Assembly: GCA_963766345.1 (NCBI GenBank)
Contig: CAVXZL010000012.1
Location: 124,001-188,000 of the forward strand
Source of the DNA: DASVFB01 sp963766345
GTDB taxonomy: Bacteria; Actinomycetota; Thermoleophilia; Gaiellales; Gaiellaceae
Reading direction: 5' to 3'
Length of the DNA stretch: 64,000 nucleotides
The notes beneath the pieces are model-generated. The model was given only the letters and a program-made list of their open reading frames with translations. It searched no databases and was not told where the DNA came from. The position numbers and the translations under genes are program-made. Below, piece after piece: positions 25,469 to 33,615 of the stretch (position 1 is the first letter of the stretch; every line of letters begins with the position of its first letter).

Positions 25469-26734
25469 TCAGTCCTTGTCCGCACTCACCGTGATCCGGC
25501 CCGTGCGCTGGTGCGTGAGCCCCGCGCCGGCCCATTCGACGACGGCCTTCGCTCGGTCCTCGTTCGTCGGGAGCAGCGCGAGGTGCACGGTCCCCCACGC
25601 AACCTGCGCCTTGAAGCCCTTCATCGTCTTGCCGCCGAGCATCTGCACGACGGCGGCGCCGCGGCCGATCGTCGCCATCGTCCCCTTGTCGCGGTACTTG
25701 AACGGCTTCGTCTTCTTGCCGGCGATCCGCTGCGCGATCGACTCGCCCGCGTGGTGGCCGGACTGCAAGCCCACCGAGCCGAGCTGCGGCAGAACCTGCT
25801 CCGTCTTCGCGTCGGTGATCGCGGCGACGTCGCCGACGGCGTACACCTCGGGATGAGCCGCGACGGTGAGGTCGGGGCCGACGCCGATCCTGTTCCCGCG
25901 CTCGAGGTCGAGGCCGAGCGACTGCACGAGCGCGTTGCCCTGCAACCCCGCGCCCCAGACGAGCGTGTGCGCGTCGAGCGTCTTGCCCGACTTGAGCGTG
26001 ACGCGCGTCGGCGAGACCGACGCGACGATCTCTCCGGTCATCACGTCGACGGTCCGCTTCTCGAGCGCCTCGACCGTGTACTCGCGCAGGTTCTCCTTGA
26101 ACATCGAGAACACCTGCGGCCCCGCTTCGACGAGTGTGATGCGCGCCTGCTCCTGCGGCACGTTCCGGTAGTCGCGTGCGAAGTCGTTGCGGTACAGCTC
26201 GGCGAGCGCGCCGGCGCTCTCCACGCCCGTCGGCCCGCCTCCGACGACGACGATGTTCAACGCGCCGTCCTCGATCAGCGACGGATCCTTGTCCGCCGCC
26301 TCCCAGCGCTCGAGCACGTGGTTCTTGAGACGGACTGCGTCCGTCAGCGTGTACATCGGGAACGCGTGCTCGGCCGCGCCCTCGGCGCCGAAGAAGTTGA
26401 CCTGCGCCCCGAGCCCGAGCACGAGGTAGTCGTAGGTCAGCGGCGCCATGCCGTCGAACGTCACCTCGCGCGCGTCGAGGTCGATGCCCATTACCGACGT
26501 CTTGTGCACGGTGACGTTGTTCTCGTCATGCACGAGATCGCGGATCGAGTGCCCGACGGCGCTCTCGTCGAGCAGGCCGGTCGCGAGCTGGTAGAGGAGC
26601 GGCTGGAAGGTGTGGTAGTCGTGACGGTCGACGAGCACGACGTCGGCGGCCGCGTCCTTCAGCTTCTGCGCAGCGCCGATCCCGGCGAATCCACCGCCGA
26701 GGATGATGATGCGCGGGCGTGCGTCGGATGTCAC
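25469..26734 (-). CDS. ndh: Type II NADH:quinone oxidoreductase
   Basis: A 421-residue single-subunit flavoprotein that oxidises NADH and reduces quinone without pumping protons. It has the two dinucleotide sites IIILGGGFAGIGAAQKL (FAD) and NIVVVGGGPTGVESAGALAEL (NADH), and AVGDVAAITDA for the second FAD contact. QLGSVGLQSGHHAG lies where the quinone-site motif sits. The C-terminal 80 residues include an amphipathic, membrane-associating region. It is 36 nt upstream of zwf and may be the first gene of the long operon; the palindromic motif at 26798-26814 lies 63 nt before its start. Confidence 0.93.
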   Translation of the reverse strand: MTSDARPRIIILGGGFAGIGAAQKLKDAAADVVLVDRHDYHTFQPLLYQLATGLLDESAVGHSIRDLVHDENNVTVHKTSVMGIDLDAREVTFDGMAPLTYDYLVLGLGAQVNFFGAEGAAEHAFPMYTLTDAVRLKNHVLERWEAADKDPSLIEDGALNIVVVGGGPTGVESAGALAELYRNDFARDYRNVPQEQARITLVEAGPQVFSMFKENLREYTVEALEKRTVDVMTGEIVASVSPTRVTLKSGKTLDAHTLVWGAGLQGNALVQSLGLDLERGNRIGVGPDLTVAAHPEVYAVGDVAAITDAKTEQVLPQLGSVGLQSGHHAGESIAQRIAGKKTKPFKYRDKGTMATIGRGAAVVQMLGGKTMKGFKAQVAWGTVHLALLPTNEDRAKAVVEWAGAGLTHQRTGRITVSADKD

Positions 26735-26797
26735 TCGCGGAGCCTCCCGGTCCGACTGGGCAAGGCAGCATCTTCTGTGTTGTTTGCGCGCCGGTCA

Positions 26798-26814
26798 TCA
26801 CCCGCGCAGGATGA
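26798..26814. promoter_or_regulatory. 17-bp palindromic intergenic motif, site 3
   Basis: TCACCC-GCGCA-GGATGA, an exact match to TCAYCC-N5-GGRTGA, 63 nt upstream of ndh on the minus strand. Confidence 0.6.
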
Positions 26815-26832
26815 AGGCGCGCGCGAAGGTGC

Positions 26833-27774
26833 CTAGGAACGCGTCGTCGCGCGCATACCCCAGGCGCCGGTCCAGGACGCGCCCGGCTCGAGCGTGATCA
26901 GGTCCGTTCCGGATCGGAACGCGTTCGGCGGACACGTCATCGGCTCGACGGCGATTGCGCGCCGGTTCACGTCGGGCAAGGGGTCCCCGGTGAAGATCAT
27001 CAGGTAGCGGTAGCTGCCGTCGACCCACAGCGTGAGACCGTCGCCGCTCGACGGCTCGCGCAGCTCGACGCGCGTGACGCCGCTTTCGTCCGGTTGAAGA
27101 GTGGTGAACGCGGTGTCGAGCTGCGTCGCGCCGATCGGACGCGCGTCGAGGAAGTCGTAAGGAGTGCCCTCGACGGCCTCCTCGCCGACGGGGATCCCGC
27201 GCTCGTTCGAGCGGAGAATCGTTCGCGCCGGCACCAGGAGTGTCAGCTCGTCGACCGTCTCGGTGCCCAGCGTCAGGTAGGGATGCGCGCCGCTCCCGAA
27301 CGGGCACACGCTCGACCCGACGTTCGTCGCCGTCGTTCGAACCGAGAGACCCTCGTCGGACAACGCGCACTCGTTCCGCAGAGCGAGCGCGAACGGATAG
27401 CCCGGCTGCGGATGGAGCAGGTACTCGAGCACGACCCTGTGCGGCTCGTGCTCGACGGCCGTCCACGGCGCCCAGCGGACGAGCCCGTGGATCGCGTTGC
27501 CGTGCTCCGGCTCGGTGAGCGGCAGCCGGTGACGCCGGCCGCCGAACTCGTACGACCCGTCCTCGATCCGGTTCGGCCACGGCAGCAGCAGCTGTCCGCG
27601 GCCGGACGTGCACATGTCCTCCAGTTCGTACCCGTCCAGTACGTCCCGGCCGCCGACGCTGTAGGAGCGCAGCCCGCCGCCGACCTCGACGACGACGGCG
27701 CGCTGGTCGCCGTACGCGATCTCGTACTGCTTGCCGGAGGGAGGGATCGACGAGGAATCGGACGAACTCGTCAC
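26833..27774 (-). CDS. Aldose 1-epimerase family protein (galactose mutarotase-like)
   Basis: A 313-residue beta-sandwich protein that interconverts alpha and beta anomers of aldoses. Characteristic blocks are LLPWPNRIEDGSYEF, HGNAIHGLVRW (substrate His) and FGSGAHPYLTLG (second catalytic His); the catalytic Glu is likely in RRAIAVEPMTCPPNAF. The frame is open to 28029, but that part would run through the divergent DUF389 gene. I therefore chose the GTG at 27774, leaving only 1 nt between the two divergent start codons. Its place beside ndh and zwf fits sugar oxidation. Confidence 0.85.
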   Translation of the reverse strand: MTSSSDSSSIPPSGKQYEIAYGDQRAVVVEVGGGLRSYSVGGRDVLDGYELEDMCTSGRGQLLLPWPNRIEDGSYEFGGRRHRLPLTEPEHGNAIHGLVRWAPWTAVEHEPHRVVLEYLLHPQPGYPFALALRNECALSDEGLSVRTTATNVGSSVCPFGSGAHPYLTLGTETVDELTLLVPARTILRSNERGIPVGEEAVEGTPYDFLDARPIGATQLDTAFTTLQPDESGVTRVELREPSSGDGLTLWVDGSYRYLMIFTGDPLPDVNRRAIAVEPMTCPPNAFRSGTDLITLEPGASWTGAWGMRATTRS

Positions 27775-27775
27775 G

Positions 27776-28639
27776 GTGCTGCAGCTTCGTGCATACGGAG
27801 ACCTGTCGGCCATGACAACCGTCGCGGAGCGCCTCGACTCCCTGGTGGGGGCGCGGCACGTGAGAGTGGTCGACGCGTCGCGCGGGGCCGCGCTCGTGAC
27901 GGCTGATGTCCACCCGGAGGCGGCGGATCGCGCGCTCGCGACGCTCGACCTGCTCGGCATCTCCGCGGCGGACGTCGCGCTCGTTCGTGTGGACACGATT
28001 GCGCCGGTGTCCGCATCCGGTGATCTCACCGCGGTCGTCTGGGCGGACGTGCTCGGCCAGGCGCGGGTCCGCGCGCGGGCGACCGCGCGCTACCTCGTCT
28101 TGATGGCGGCGGCCGGAGTGATCGCGGGCCTCGCCGTCGTCAACGACAGTCCGACGCTCGTCGTCGGCGCGATGGCGATCAGTCCCGACCTGTTTCCGGT
28201 GACCGCAGCCTGCACGGGCATCGTGTTCCGGAGAGGCCGGCTCCTCGTGCGCGGGCTCGCTGCGCTGATCGTCGGCCTTGCATTCACCGGCGCCCTCGCC
28301 GCGGTCGTGGGCGCGGGCTTCGACCGCTTCGACCTGCTGCCGGCGGGCTTCGCGCTGACCGAGTTCTCCGCCGCGCAGACGCACGTGAACGCGACGACGA
28401 TCCTGGTCGCCCTCACGGCCGGCGCAGCCGGGATGCTCGCCGTGGAGACCCGCGCGAGCGCCGCGGTCGGCGTCGCGATCTCGGTGACGACGATCCCGGC
28501 GGCCGCGTTCCTCGGCGTCGCGCTCGGAATCGGCGAGTTCTCCAGGTCGCTCTCCGCGCTGGCGGTGCTGGGCGCGAACATCGCGATGATGCTGCTCAGC
28601 GGCTCGACCGCGCTCACGATCCAGCGGCTGGTTACGTGA
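27776..28639 (+). CDS. DUF389 membrane protein
   Basis: A 287-residue protein with a soluble N-terminal region of about 90 residues (MLQLRAYGDLSAMTTVAERLDSLVGARHVRVVDA), followed by about six helices carrying the DUF389 signature LAVVNDSPTLVVGAMAISPDLFPVTAACTGI. Proteins of this type (YwsB/TIGR00341-like) have no proven function. I use the GTG at 27776 because the residues that follow match the usual N-terminus; upstream TTG 27731 is a weaker choice. Its 3' end overlaps the convergent channel-like gene by 8 nt. Confidence 0.85.
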   Translation: MLQLRAYGDLSAMTTVAERLDSLVGARHVRVVDASRGAALVTADVHPEAADRALATLDLLGISAADVALVRVDTIAPVSASGDLTAVVWADVLGQARVRARATARYLVLMAAAGVIAGLAVVNDSPTLVVGAMAISPDLFPVTAACTGIVFRRGRLLVRGLAALIVGLAFTGALAAVVGAGFDRFDLLPAGFALTEFSAAQTHVNATTILVALTAGAAGMLAVETRASAAVGVAISVTTIPAAAFLGVALGIGEFSRSLSALAVLGANIAMMLLSGSTALTIQRLVT

Positions 28640-29378
28640 ACGCGTTGACGGCGCGCGCGACGATCAGGCCGAAGAGCGCGAGCGCAACCGTCGACTGGAC
28701 GAGCATCGTGTACTTCGCGCGATGCGTCAGCGGCATCACGTCGGTCGGGCTGAACGCGGTCGCGTTCGTGAACCCGAGGTGCAGGTAGTCGAGGAAGACC
28801 GGCCGCCAGCCGGGCGGCGCGAGTTCGGGGCTCATCTGCTGCGTGAACGCGAAGTCGACGGGCATCGGGTTGCGCGCCCGCGCGATCGGCCCGCCGCTGT
28901 CCAACAGCCAGTAGAGAATCGCGAACGAGAGGTTGTTCCCGAGCCAGACCATCCCGCCCGACGCGAGCAGCTTGCTCGGCGACTGCGTGACGCCCGTTCC
29001 CTTGATCAGGTCGTAGACGAGCAGGACGGTCGCCCATAACGCAGCGATCACGAGCAGGACGACGAGCGCGAGCAGCACGCGCCGCACCCACGGGGCTCGT
29101 CTCGCGAGGCGAGTCGGGTTCCCGACGAGCAGGACGACGAGCAGCGCAGCCTCGGCCGAAGGGACGAGCCACGCCACGCGCACGGCTCCCGCGCTCGGAA
29201 GCCACACACGGAGAGCGATGTTCAGCGCCATGTAGACGAGGAGGGCGACGACGGGTGGCCAACGCGGCTCGCCGAACTCGGTCTCCGGCGACGCTTCGGC
29301 CGCAGTCGCTGCCGTGGCGGCGTCGCTCGCGGGGATCACGCCCGGATCGTCGCACACGACGTCCTCGCCGTCGCTCAT
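28632..29378 (-). CDS. DUF1345-like / ion-channel-like membrane protein
   Basis: A 248-residue protein with about five helices after an acidic N-terminus. The C-terminal part DYLHLGFTNATAFSPTDVMPLTHRAKYTMLVQSTVALALFGLIVARAVNAF resembles the pore-and-last-helix region of two-helix channel domains, where a TATAFSPTD loop takes the place of the K+ filter. Proteins of this kind are annotated as DUF1345 or as ion channels without evidence of transport. It starts at the ATG at 29378, 9 nt from the divergent gene at 29388. Confidence 0.7.
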   Translation of the reverse strand: MSDGEDVVCDDPGVIPASDAATAATAAEASPETEFGEPRWPPVVALLVYMALNIALRVWLPSAGAVRVAWLVPSAEAALLVVLLVGNPTRLARRAPWVRRVLLALVVLLVIAALWATVLLVYDLIKGTGVTQSPSKLLASGGMVWLGNNLSFAILYWLLDSGGPIARARNPMPVDFAFTQQMSPELAPPGWRPVFLDYLHLGFTNATAFSPTDVMPLTHRAKYTMLVQSTVALALFGLIVARAVNAFT

Positions 29379-29387
29379 GCTCACCGG

Positions 29388-30011
29388 GTGACGTCGGAGC
29401 GCTGGCTCGAGCTCGCGGCGACCGTGCTGCTCGCGCTCGCCACGGTCGGGACGGCATGGTCCGCCTACCAGGCGCGTCAGTGGACGGGCGAGCAGTCGCA
29501 GGGCTACAGCCACGCGACGGCGGCACGCATCGCCGAGAACCGCAGCTCGGCACTCGCCAACCGGCAGGTGCAGATCGACGTCGCAACGCTGGTTCAGTGG
29601 ATCGACGCGCACGAACAGGGTCGCGACAAGCTCGCCGACTTCTACCGCTCGCGTTTCCGGACCGAGTTCAAGCCCGCATTTTCGGCCTGGCTCGCGACGC
29701 AGCCGTTCACGAACGAGAACGCGCCCAAGACTCCCTTCGAGATGCCCCGGTATCGCCTCGCCGCGGACCGGGCCGCGAAGCAACTCGAGTTGAAGGCGGC
29801 GGCGGACTCGGAGCACGCCAAGGACGCGAACCAGCGCGCGGACAACTACACGCTCGCCGTCGTCCTCTTCGCGTCGTCGCTCTTCTTCGCCGGCATCAGC
29901 ACGAAGCTGGAGACGCTGACGACGAGGCTCGTCCTGCTCGGCCTCGGCACCGTGCTGTTCCTGGGAACCGCGATCTGGCTCGCGACGATGCCGGCGCAGG
30001 TGACGATCTAG
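29388..30011 (+). CDS. Two-helix membrane protein with FTNxNAP motif (paralogue A)
   Basis: A 207-residue protein. It has a helix at about 6-26 (ELAATVLLALATVGTAWSAYQA), a long soluble middle region, then two helices (YTLAVVLFASSLFFAGIST and LVLLGLGTVLFLGTAIWL). The middle carries RFRTEFKPAFSAWLATQPFTN and NAPKTPFEMPRY. These blocks recur in the protein at 42836-43522 (RFRPAFRVAFDAWIATHPFTN; NAPPGPQSMPQY), so the two are paralogues of an unnamed family. It begins with GTG. Function is unknown; the topology suggests a soluble domain held on the membrane face. Confidence 0.75.
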   Translation: MTSERWLELAATVLLALATVGTAWSAYQARQWTGEQSQGYSHATAARIAENRSSALANRQVQIDVATLVQWIDAHEQGRDKLADFYRSRFRTEFKPAFSAWLATQPFTNENAPKTPFEMPRYRLAADRAAKQLELKAAADSEHAKDANQRADNYTLAVVLFASSLFFAGISTKLETLTTRLVLLGLGTVLFLGTAIWLATMPAQVTI

Positions 30012-30069
30012 CGTTTGCATAAGCACCTGCTGGACATGGCGCCCGGTCAGGCGGTATCGTCCCGGCGCG

Positions 30070-30681
30070 ATGGGTGGATCCACCTATGCAATGCCTGGGA
30101 TCGATCGAGGGTCGCTGCTCCGCCGCGGGGTCGTGCTGCTCGGCTCGGGCAGTGCGCTCGGCGCGCTCGCGCTCCCGGCGCATGCCGCGGCGATCCCCGA
30201 CTCCGACCTCGCGTACCTTCGCCTGCTGCTCGCCGTCGAGCTGCTCAAGATCGACTACGGCGTCCACGCCGCCACGTCGGACAAGCTCCGCCCGGCGACG
30301 CAGGAGTTCGTCAAACGCGTCGTCCTCGACGACAAGCGGCACTACGTCCGGCTCGCGACGCTCATGACCGGCGCAGGTCAGACGCCGGCGACCGGCGGCG
30401 ACGTCGACTTCTCGTATCCGCCCGGGAGCTTCGCCACAAAGGCAGCCGTCGCGAAGCTCGGCCGTCGCCTGGCGACACTGGCGACCGGCGCCTACCTCGG
30501 CGCGCTCGAGAACGTGCAGACGCCTGATGTCCGGCGCCCGCTCGCACAGGCCGCCGCGAACGAGGCGCAGCAGGCCGGCGCCTTCGGCCAGTTGCTCGGA
30601 GGCCGCGTCATCGGAGGCGCCTTCGCGCAGTCGCTTCAGATCGATGCCGTGTCCGCAGCGCTCGACGAGTACGAGAGCTAG
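30070..30681 (+). CDS. Ferritin-like domain protein, exported (Tat-type signal)
   Basis: A 203-residue protein. The N-terminus (GSLLRRGVVLLGSGSALGALALPAHA) has an RR pair and a hydrophobic stretch ending in AHA, so export by the Tat system is likely. The remainder is helical: YLRLLLAVELLKIDYGVHA, KRHYVRLATLM, and NEAQQAGAFGQLLGG. This matches ferritin-like proteins common in Thermoleophilia; the metal-ligand set is sparse (E, H in the first two helices), so iron storage is not certain. It lies 6 nt before the Mop regulator gene, possibly as the first gene of the molybdate operon. Confidence 0.75.
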   Translation: MGGSTYAMPGIDRGSLLRRGVVLLGSGSALGALALPAHAAAIPDSDLAYLRLLLAVELLKIDYGVHAATSDKLRPATQEFVKRVVLDDKRHYVRLATLMTGAGQTPATGGDVDFSYPPGSFATKAAVAKLGRRLATLATGAYLGALENVQTPDVRRPLAQAAANEAQQAGAFGQLLGGRVIGGAFAQSLQIDAVSAALDEYES

Positions 30682-30687
30682 GCACTG

Positions 30688-31062
30688 ATGGCGAAACAGC
30701 TCTACAGCGCGAGCGAGGCAGCATCGGCACTGGGGATCAGCCTCGACACGCTGCGGCGCTGGGACAAGGCAGGCCGCATCGAGGTTCAACGCGACTCCGG
30801 CAACCGCCGCGTCGTCGCCGCGACGGAGATCGACCGCCTCCGCGGCGACCGCGGCTCGCGCATCAGCGCGCGCAACCACTTCCGCGGCGTCGTGACGGAG
30901 GTCAAGGTCGACGGCCTCATGGCCCAGGTCGAGATGATCGTCAGCGATCCGGTCCGGCTCGTCGCGATCGTGACGCGCGACGCCGTCGACGAGCTCGGGC
31001 TGAGGAACGGGATGACCGCGACGGCGATCGTGAAGGCGACGAACGTCATGGTCGAGAGTTGA
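30688..31062 (+). CDS. HTH-Mop (TOBE) molybdate-responsive regulator
   Basis: A 124-residue protein that fuses a MerR/excisionase-like helix-turn-helix (about 5-50, YSASEAASALGISLDTLRRWDKAGRI) to a single Mop/TOBE domain (about 60-122, ARNHFRGVVTEVKVDGLMAQVEM...GMTATAIVKATNVMV) that binds molybdate. It acts like a compact ModE, probably controlling the modABC genes that follow. Its stop overlaps the modA start codon (TTGA), showing co-expression. Confidence 0.88.
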   Translation: MAKQLYSASEAASALGISLDTLRRWDKAGRIEVQRDSGNRRVVAATEIDRLRGDRGSRISARNHFRGVVTEVKVDGLMAQVEMIVSDPVRLVAIVTRDAVDELGLRNGMTATAIVKATNVMVES

Positions 31063-31799
31063 TCCCCCGCGCCGCCCTCCTCGCGCTCGTCGTCCTCGCG
31101 CTGCTCGCGCCGCAGGCAGGCGCCGATGCGCGCGCGCAGCTCACGGTTTACGCAGCGGCATCGCTCACCGACGTCTTCCCGAAGATCGACCGCACGCAGC
31201 GCTACTCCTTCGGAGGGTCGAACCAGCTCGCGGCGCAGATCCAGCAGGGTGCGCCTGCGGACGTCTTCGCGTCCGCGAATACAGCGCTCCCGAACCAGCT
31301 CTACGCGAAGGGCCTCTGCTCGAGGCCGGTCGTGTTCACGCGCAACACGCTCGTCGTCGTCGTCCCGAGGTCGAATCCGGCCGGGATCCGGAACGTGTAC
31401 GACCTCACCACGCGGGGTCTGAAGCTCGTCGTCGCCGGTCCGGCCGTGCCGGTCGGGGGCTACACGCTGCAGGTGCTGAAGAACATGAACCTCTCCGACG
31501 CGGTGCAGCGAAACGTCGTCAGCCAGGAAACGGACGTGCGCGAGGTGCTCGCGAAGGTCGCACTCGGCGAGGCCGACGCCGGCTTTGTCTACTCGACCGA
31601 CGCGAAGACGGTCTCGACGAAAGTGACGACGGTCAAGGTGCCGGCGTGGGCGCAGCCGAAGGTGCAGTACGGCGTGTGCGTCGCCACCGCGAGCACTCAC
31701 AAGAGCGACGCGCAAGCGTACGTGAAGCGCCTTCTGAGCACGGCCGCGCAGAAGAAGCTCGTGGCGGCCGGCTTCCTGCCGCGGCTCAAGAAGCGGTAG
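31059..31799 (+). CDS. modA: Molybdate ABC transporter substrate-binding protein
   Basis: A 246-residue periplasm/wall-side binding protein for molybdate or tungstate. A signal peptide (about 1-24, AALLALVVLALLAPQAGADA) is followed by LTVYAAASLTDVFPKI, the ModA N-terminal strand with ligand Ser/Ala positions. FGGSNQLAAQIQQGAPADVFASA and GEADAGFVYSTDA carry the other binding residues. No lipobox cysteine is visible. The TTG at 31059 overlaps the regulator stop, an uncommon start but the only one before the signal peptide. Confidence 0.93.
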   Translation: MIPRAALLALVVLALLAPQAGADARAQLTVYAAASLTDVFPKIDRTQRYSFGGSNQLAAQIQQGAPADVFASANTALPNQLYAKGLCSRPVVFTRNTLVVVVPRSNPAGIRNVYDLTTRGLKLVVAGPAVPVGGYTLQVLKNMNLSDAVQRNVVSQETDVREVLAKVALGEADAGFVYSTDAKTVSTKVTTVKVPAWAQPKVQYGVCVATASTHKSDAQAYVKRLLSTAAQKKLVAAGFLPRLKKR

Positions 31800-32629
31800 T
31801 GCGCGAGAAGGCATTCCTCGTGGTGTCGGTCGCGGCCGCGGCTGTCGCGCTCGTCTTCCTGCTGCTCCCCGTCATCGCGATCTTCGTGCACACGTCGCCG
31901 GGACGGCTTCTCGATCAGCTCTCCAACCCGGTCGTCCGCGACGCCTTCGTCGTCAGCCTCAAGACGAGCGTCGTCGCGCAACTGCTCATCGTGCTGTTCG
32001 GAACGCCGCTCGCGTTTCTGCTCGCAGGCGGGCGCTTCCGCGGCCGGGCGCTCGCGGTGGCGCTCGTCGAGCTCCCGCTCGTGCTGCCGCCCGCCGTCGC
32101 GGGCATCGCGCTGCTCGCGGCGTTCGGCCGCATCGGCCTGCTCGGGTCGAGCCTGAGCACGGTCGGGATTTCGCTGCCGTTCACGCAGGCCGCGGTGGTC
32201 GTCGCCGTCGCCTATGTCGCGAGCCCGCTCTACGTCCGGCAGGCGGTCGCCGCGTTCGAGGCGACGGATCCCAACCTCGCAGCCGCGTCGCGCACGCTCG
32301 GCGCCGGACCGGCGCGCACGTTCTTCCGCGTGATCCTGCCGCTCGCGCGCGGCGGCCTCATCGCCGGCCTCGCCCTCTCGTTCGCGCGGGGCCTCGGCGA
32401 GTTCGGCGCCACGATCATGTTCGCCGGGAGCCTGCAGAGGATCACGCAGACGCTGCCGCTCGCGATCTACGCCGAGTTCTCGGTCAACTTCAACGCGACC
32501 CTCGCGATGAGCGGCGTCCTCGTGCTGATCAGCATCGTGCTCCTCGCCGGCCTCCACCTCGGCCTCTCATGGCAACGCTCCGACTCGACGAGATCTCCCT
32601 TCTTCTTCGGTCCTTCGAGCTCCGCCTGA
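31799..32629 (+). CDS. modB: Molybdate ABC transporter permease
   Basis: A 276-residue permease with six helices. The cytoplasmic EAA loop is AASRTLGAGPARTFFRVILPLARGG, the contact site for ModC, followed by FARGLGEFGATIMFAGS, typical of ModB. The GTG at 31799 shares its first base with the modA stop. The frame runs 61 nt into modC, giving a tail (QRSDSTRSPFFFGPSS) that is not typical of the family and may be tolerated read-through. Confidence 0.92.
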   Translation: MREKAFLVVSVAAAAVALVFLLLPVIAIFVHTSPGRLLDQLSNPVVRDAFVVSLKTSVVAQLLIVLFGTPLAFLLAGGRFRGRALAVALVELPLVLPPAVAGIALLAAFGRIGLLGSSLSTVGISLPFTQAAVVVAVAYVASPLYVRQAVAAFEATDPNLAAASRTLGAGPARTFFRVILPLARGGLIAGLALSFARGLGEFGATIMFAGSLQRITQTLPLAIYAEFSVNFNATLAMSGVLVLISIVLLAGLHLGLSWQRSDSTRSPFFFGPSSSA

Positions 32630-33615
32630 CGCTCGGCGTCGAGGGGACGGTCGCGCTCGTCGGGCCGTCCGGAGCGGGCAAGACCACGGTCCTCCGCATC
32701 GTCGCGGGGCTGACGCGGCCACGGTCCGGGCGCGTCGCCGTCGACGACGACGTGTGGTTCGACGGCGAGCGGCAGCTGCCGCCGGAGCGCCGGCGCGTCG
32801 GCCTCGTCTTCCAGGAGTACGCGCTCTTCCCGCACATGACGGTTCGCCAGAACGTCGAGTACGCGCGGCGTCACGCTGCGGACGACTACCTCGAGCGCTT
32901 TCGCATCGCGCACCTCGCGAACGCGCGGCCGGGCGAGCTCTCCGGCGGCGAGAGGCAGCGCGTCGCACTCGCGCGCGCACTCGCGCGCGACCCGCAGGTC
33001 CTGCTACTGGACGAGCCGCTCGCGGCGCTCGACGCGCACACGAAGACGACAGTCCGGGCCGAGCTGCACGACCTGCTCGCCGGCCTCGGCATCCCGGTCC
33101 TGCTCGTCACGCACGACTTCGAGGACGCGGCGGCCCTCGCGGACCGCGTGAGCGTGATCGTCGAGGGGCGGCTGAGACAGACGGGAACGCCGAGCCAGCT
33201 CGTCGCCGAGCCGGCGGACGCGTTCGTCGCGTCGTTCACCGGCGCCAACCTCCTCAACGGCTACGCCGACGGCTCGACGCGTGTCCGGCTCGACGACGGG
33301 ACGCTCGTCGTGACCGCCGATCCCGCGCACGGACGCGTCGCGCTCGCCGTCTATCCCTGGGACATCACGCTCGCGACGGAGCCGCCGCACGACTCCGCGC
33401 TCAACGTGATCCACGCGCCGATCCGCAGCGTCGCGGAGCTCGGCAACCGCGTCCGCCTCGCCGTGGGGCCGGTGAGCGCAGAGATCACCGCCGAGTCGCT
33501 CGCGCGGCTCGGCCTCCGCGCCGGCGAGCCGGTCTACGCGTCCTTCAAGGCGACGGGAACTCGGGTGGTTGCGGAGCACCGAGCTGCACCTGCGGCCCCT
33601 TCCGCCGGAGCGTGA
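32569..33615 (+). CDS. modC: Molybdate ABC transporter ATP-binding protein with TOBE domain
   Basis: A 348-residue ATPase. Walker A is GPSGAGKTT, the signature LSGGERQRVALARALA, Walker B LLLDEPLAALD and the switch His is in LLVTHDF. A C-terminal TOBE region (about 275-335, ALNVIHAPIRSVAELGNRVRLAVGPVSAEIT) senses molybdate. It begins 61 nt inside modB, and its 3' end overlaps the convergent flippase-like gene by 71 nt, so the C-terminal tail after about residue 325 is constrained by both strands. Confidence 0.93.
   Translation: MATLRLDEISLLLRSFELRLTLGVEGTVALVGPSGAGKTTVLRIVAGLTRPRSGRVAVDDDVWFDGERQLPPERRRVGLVFQEYALFPHMTVRQNVEYARRHAADDYLERFRIAHLANARPGELSGGERQRVALARALARDPQVLLLDEPLAALDAHTKTTVRAELHDLLAGLGIPVLLVTHDFEDAAALADRVSVIVEGRLRQTGTPSQLVAEPADAFVASFTGANLLNGYADGSTRVRLDDGTLVVTADPAHGRVALAVYPWDITLATEPPHDSALNVIHAPIRSVAELGNRVRLAVGPVSAEITAESLARLGLRAGEPVYASFKATGTRVVAEHRAAPAAPSAGA

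Noticed and set aside
29381..29391. TCACCGGGTGA palindrome in the gap between the channel-like and paralogue A genes
   Set aside because: It has similar half-sites, but only 11 bp with no 5-nt spacer, and it overlaps a start codon. It may be coincidence.
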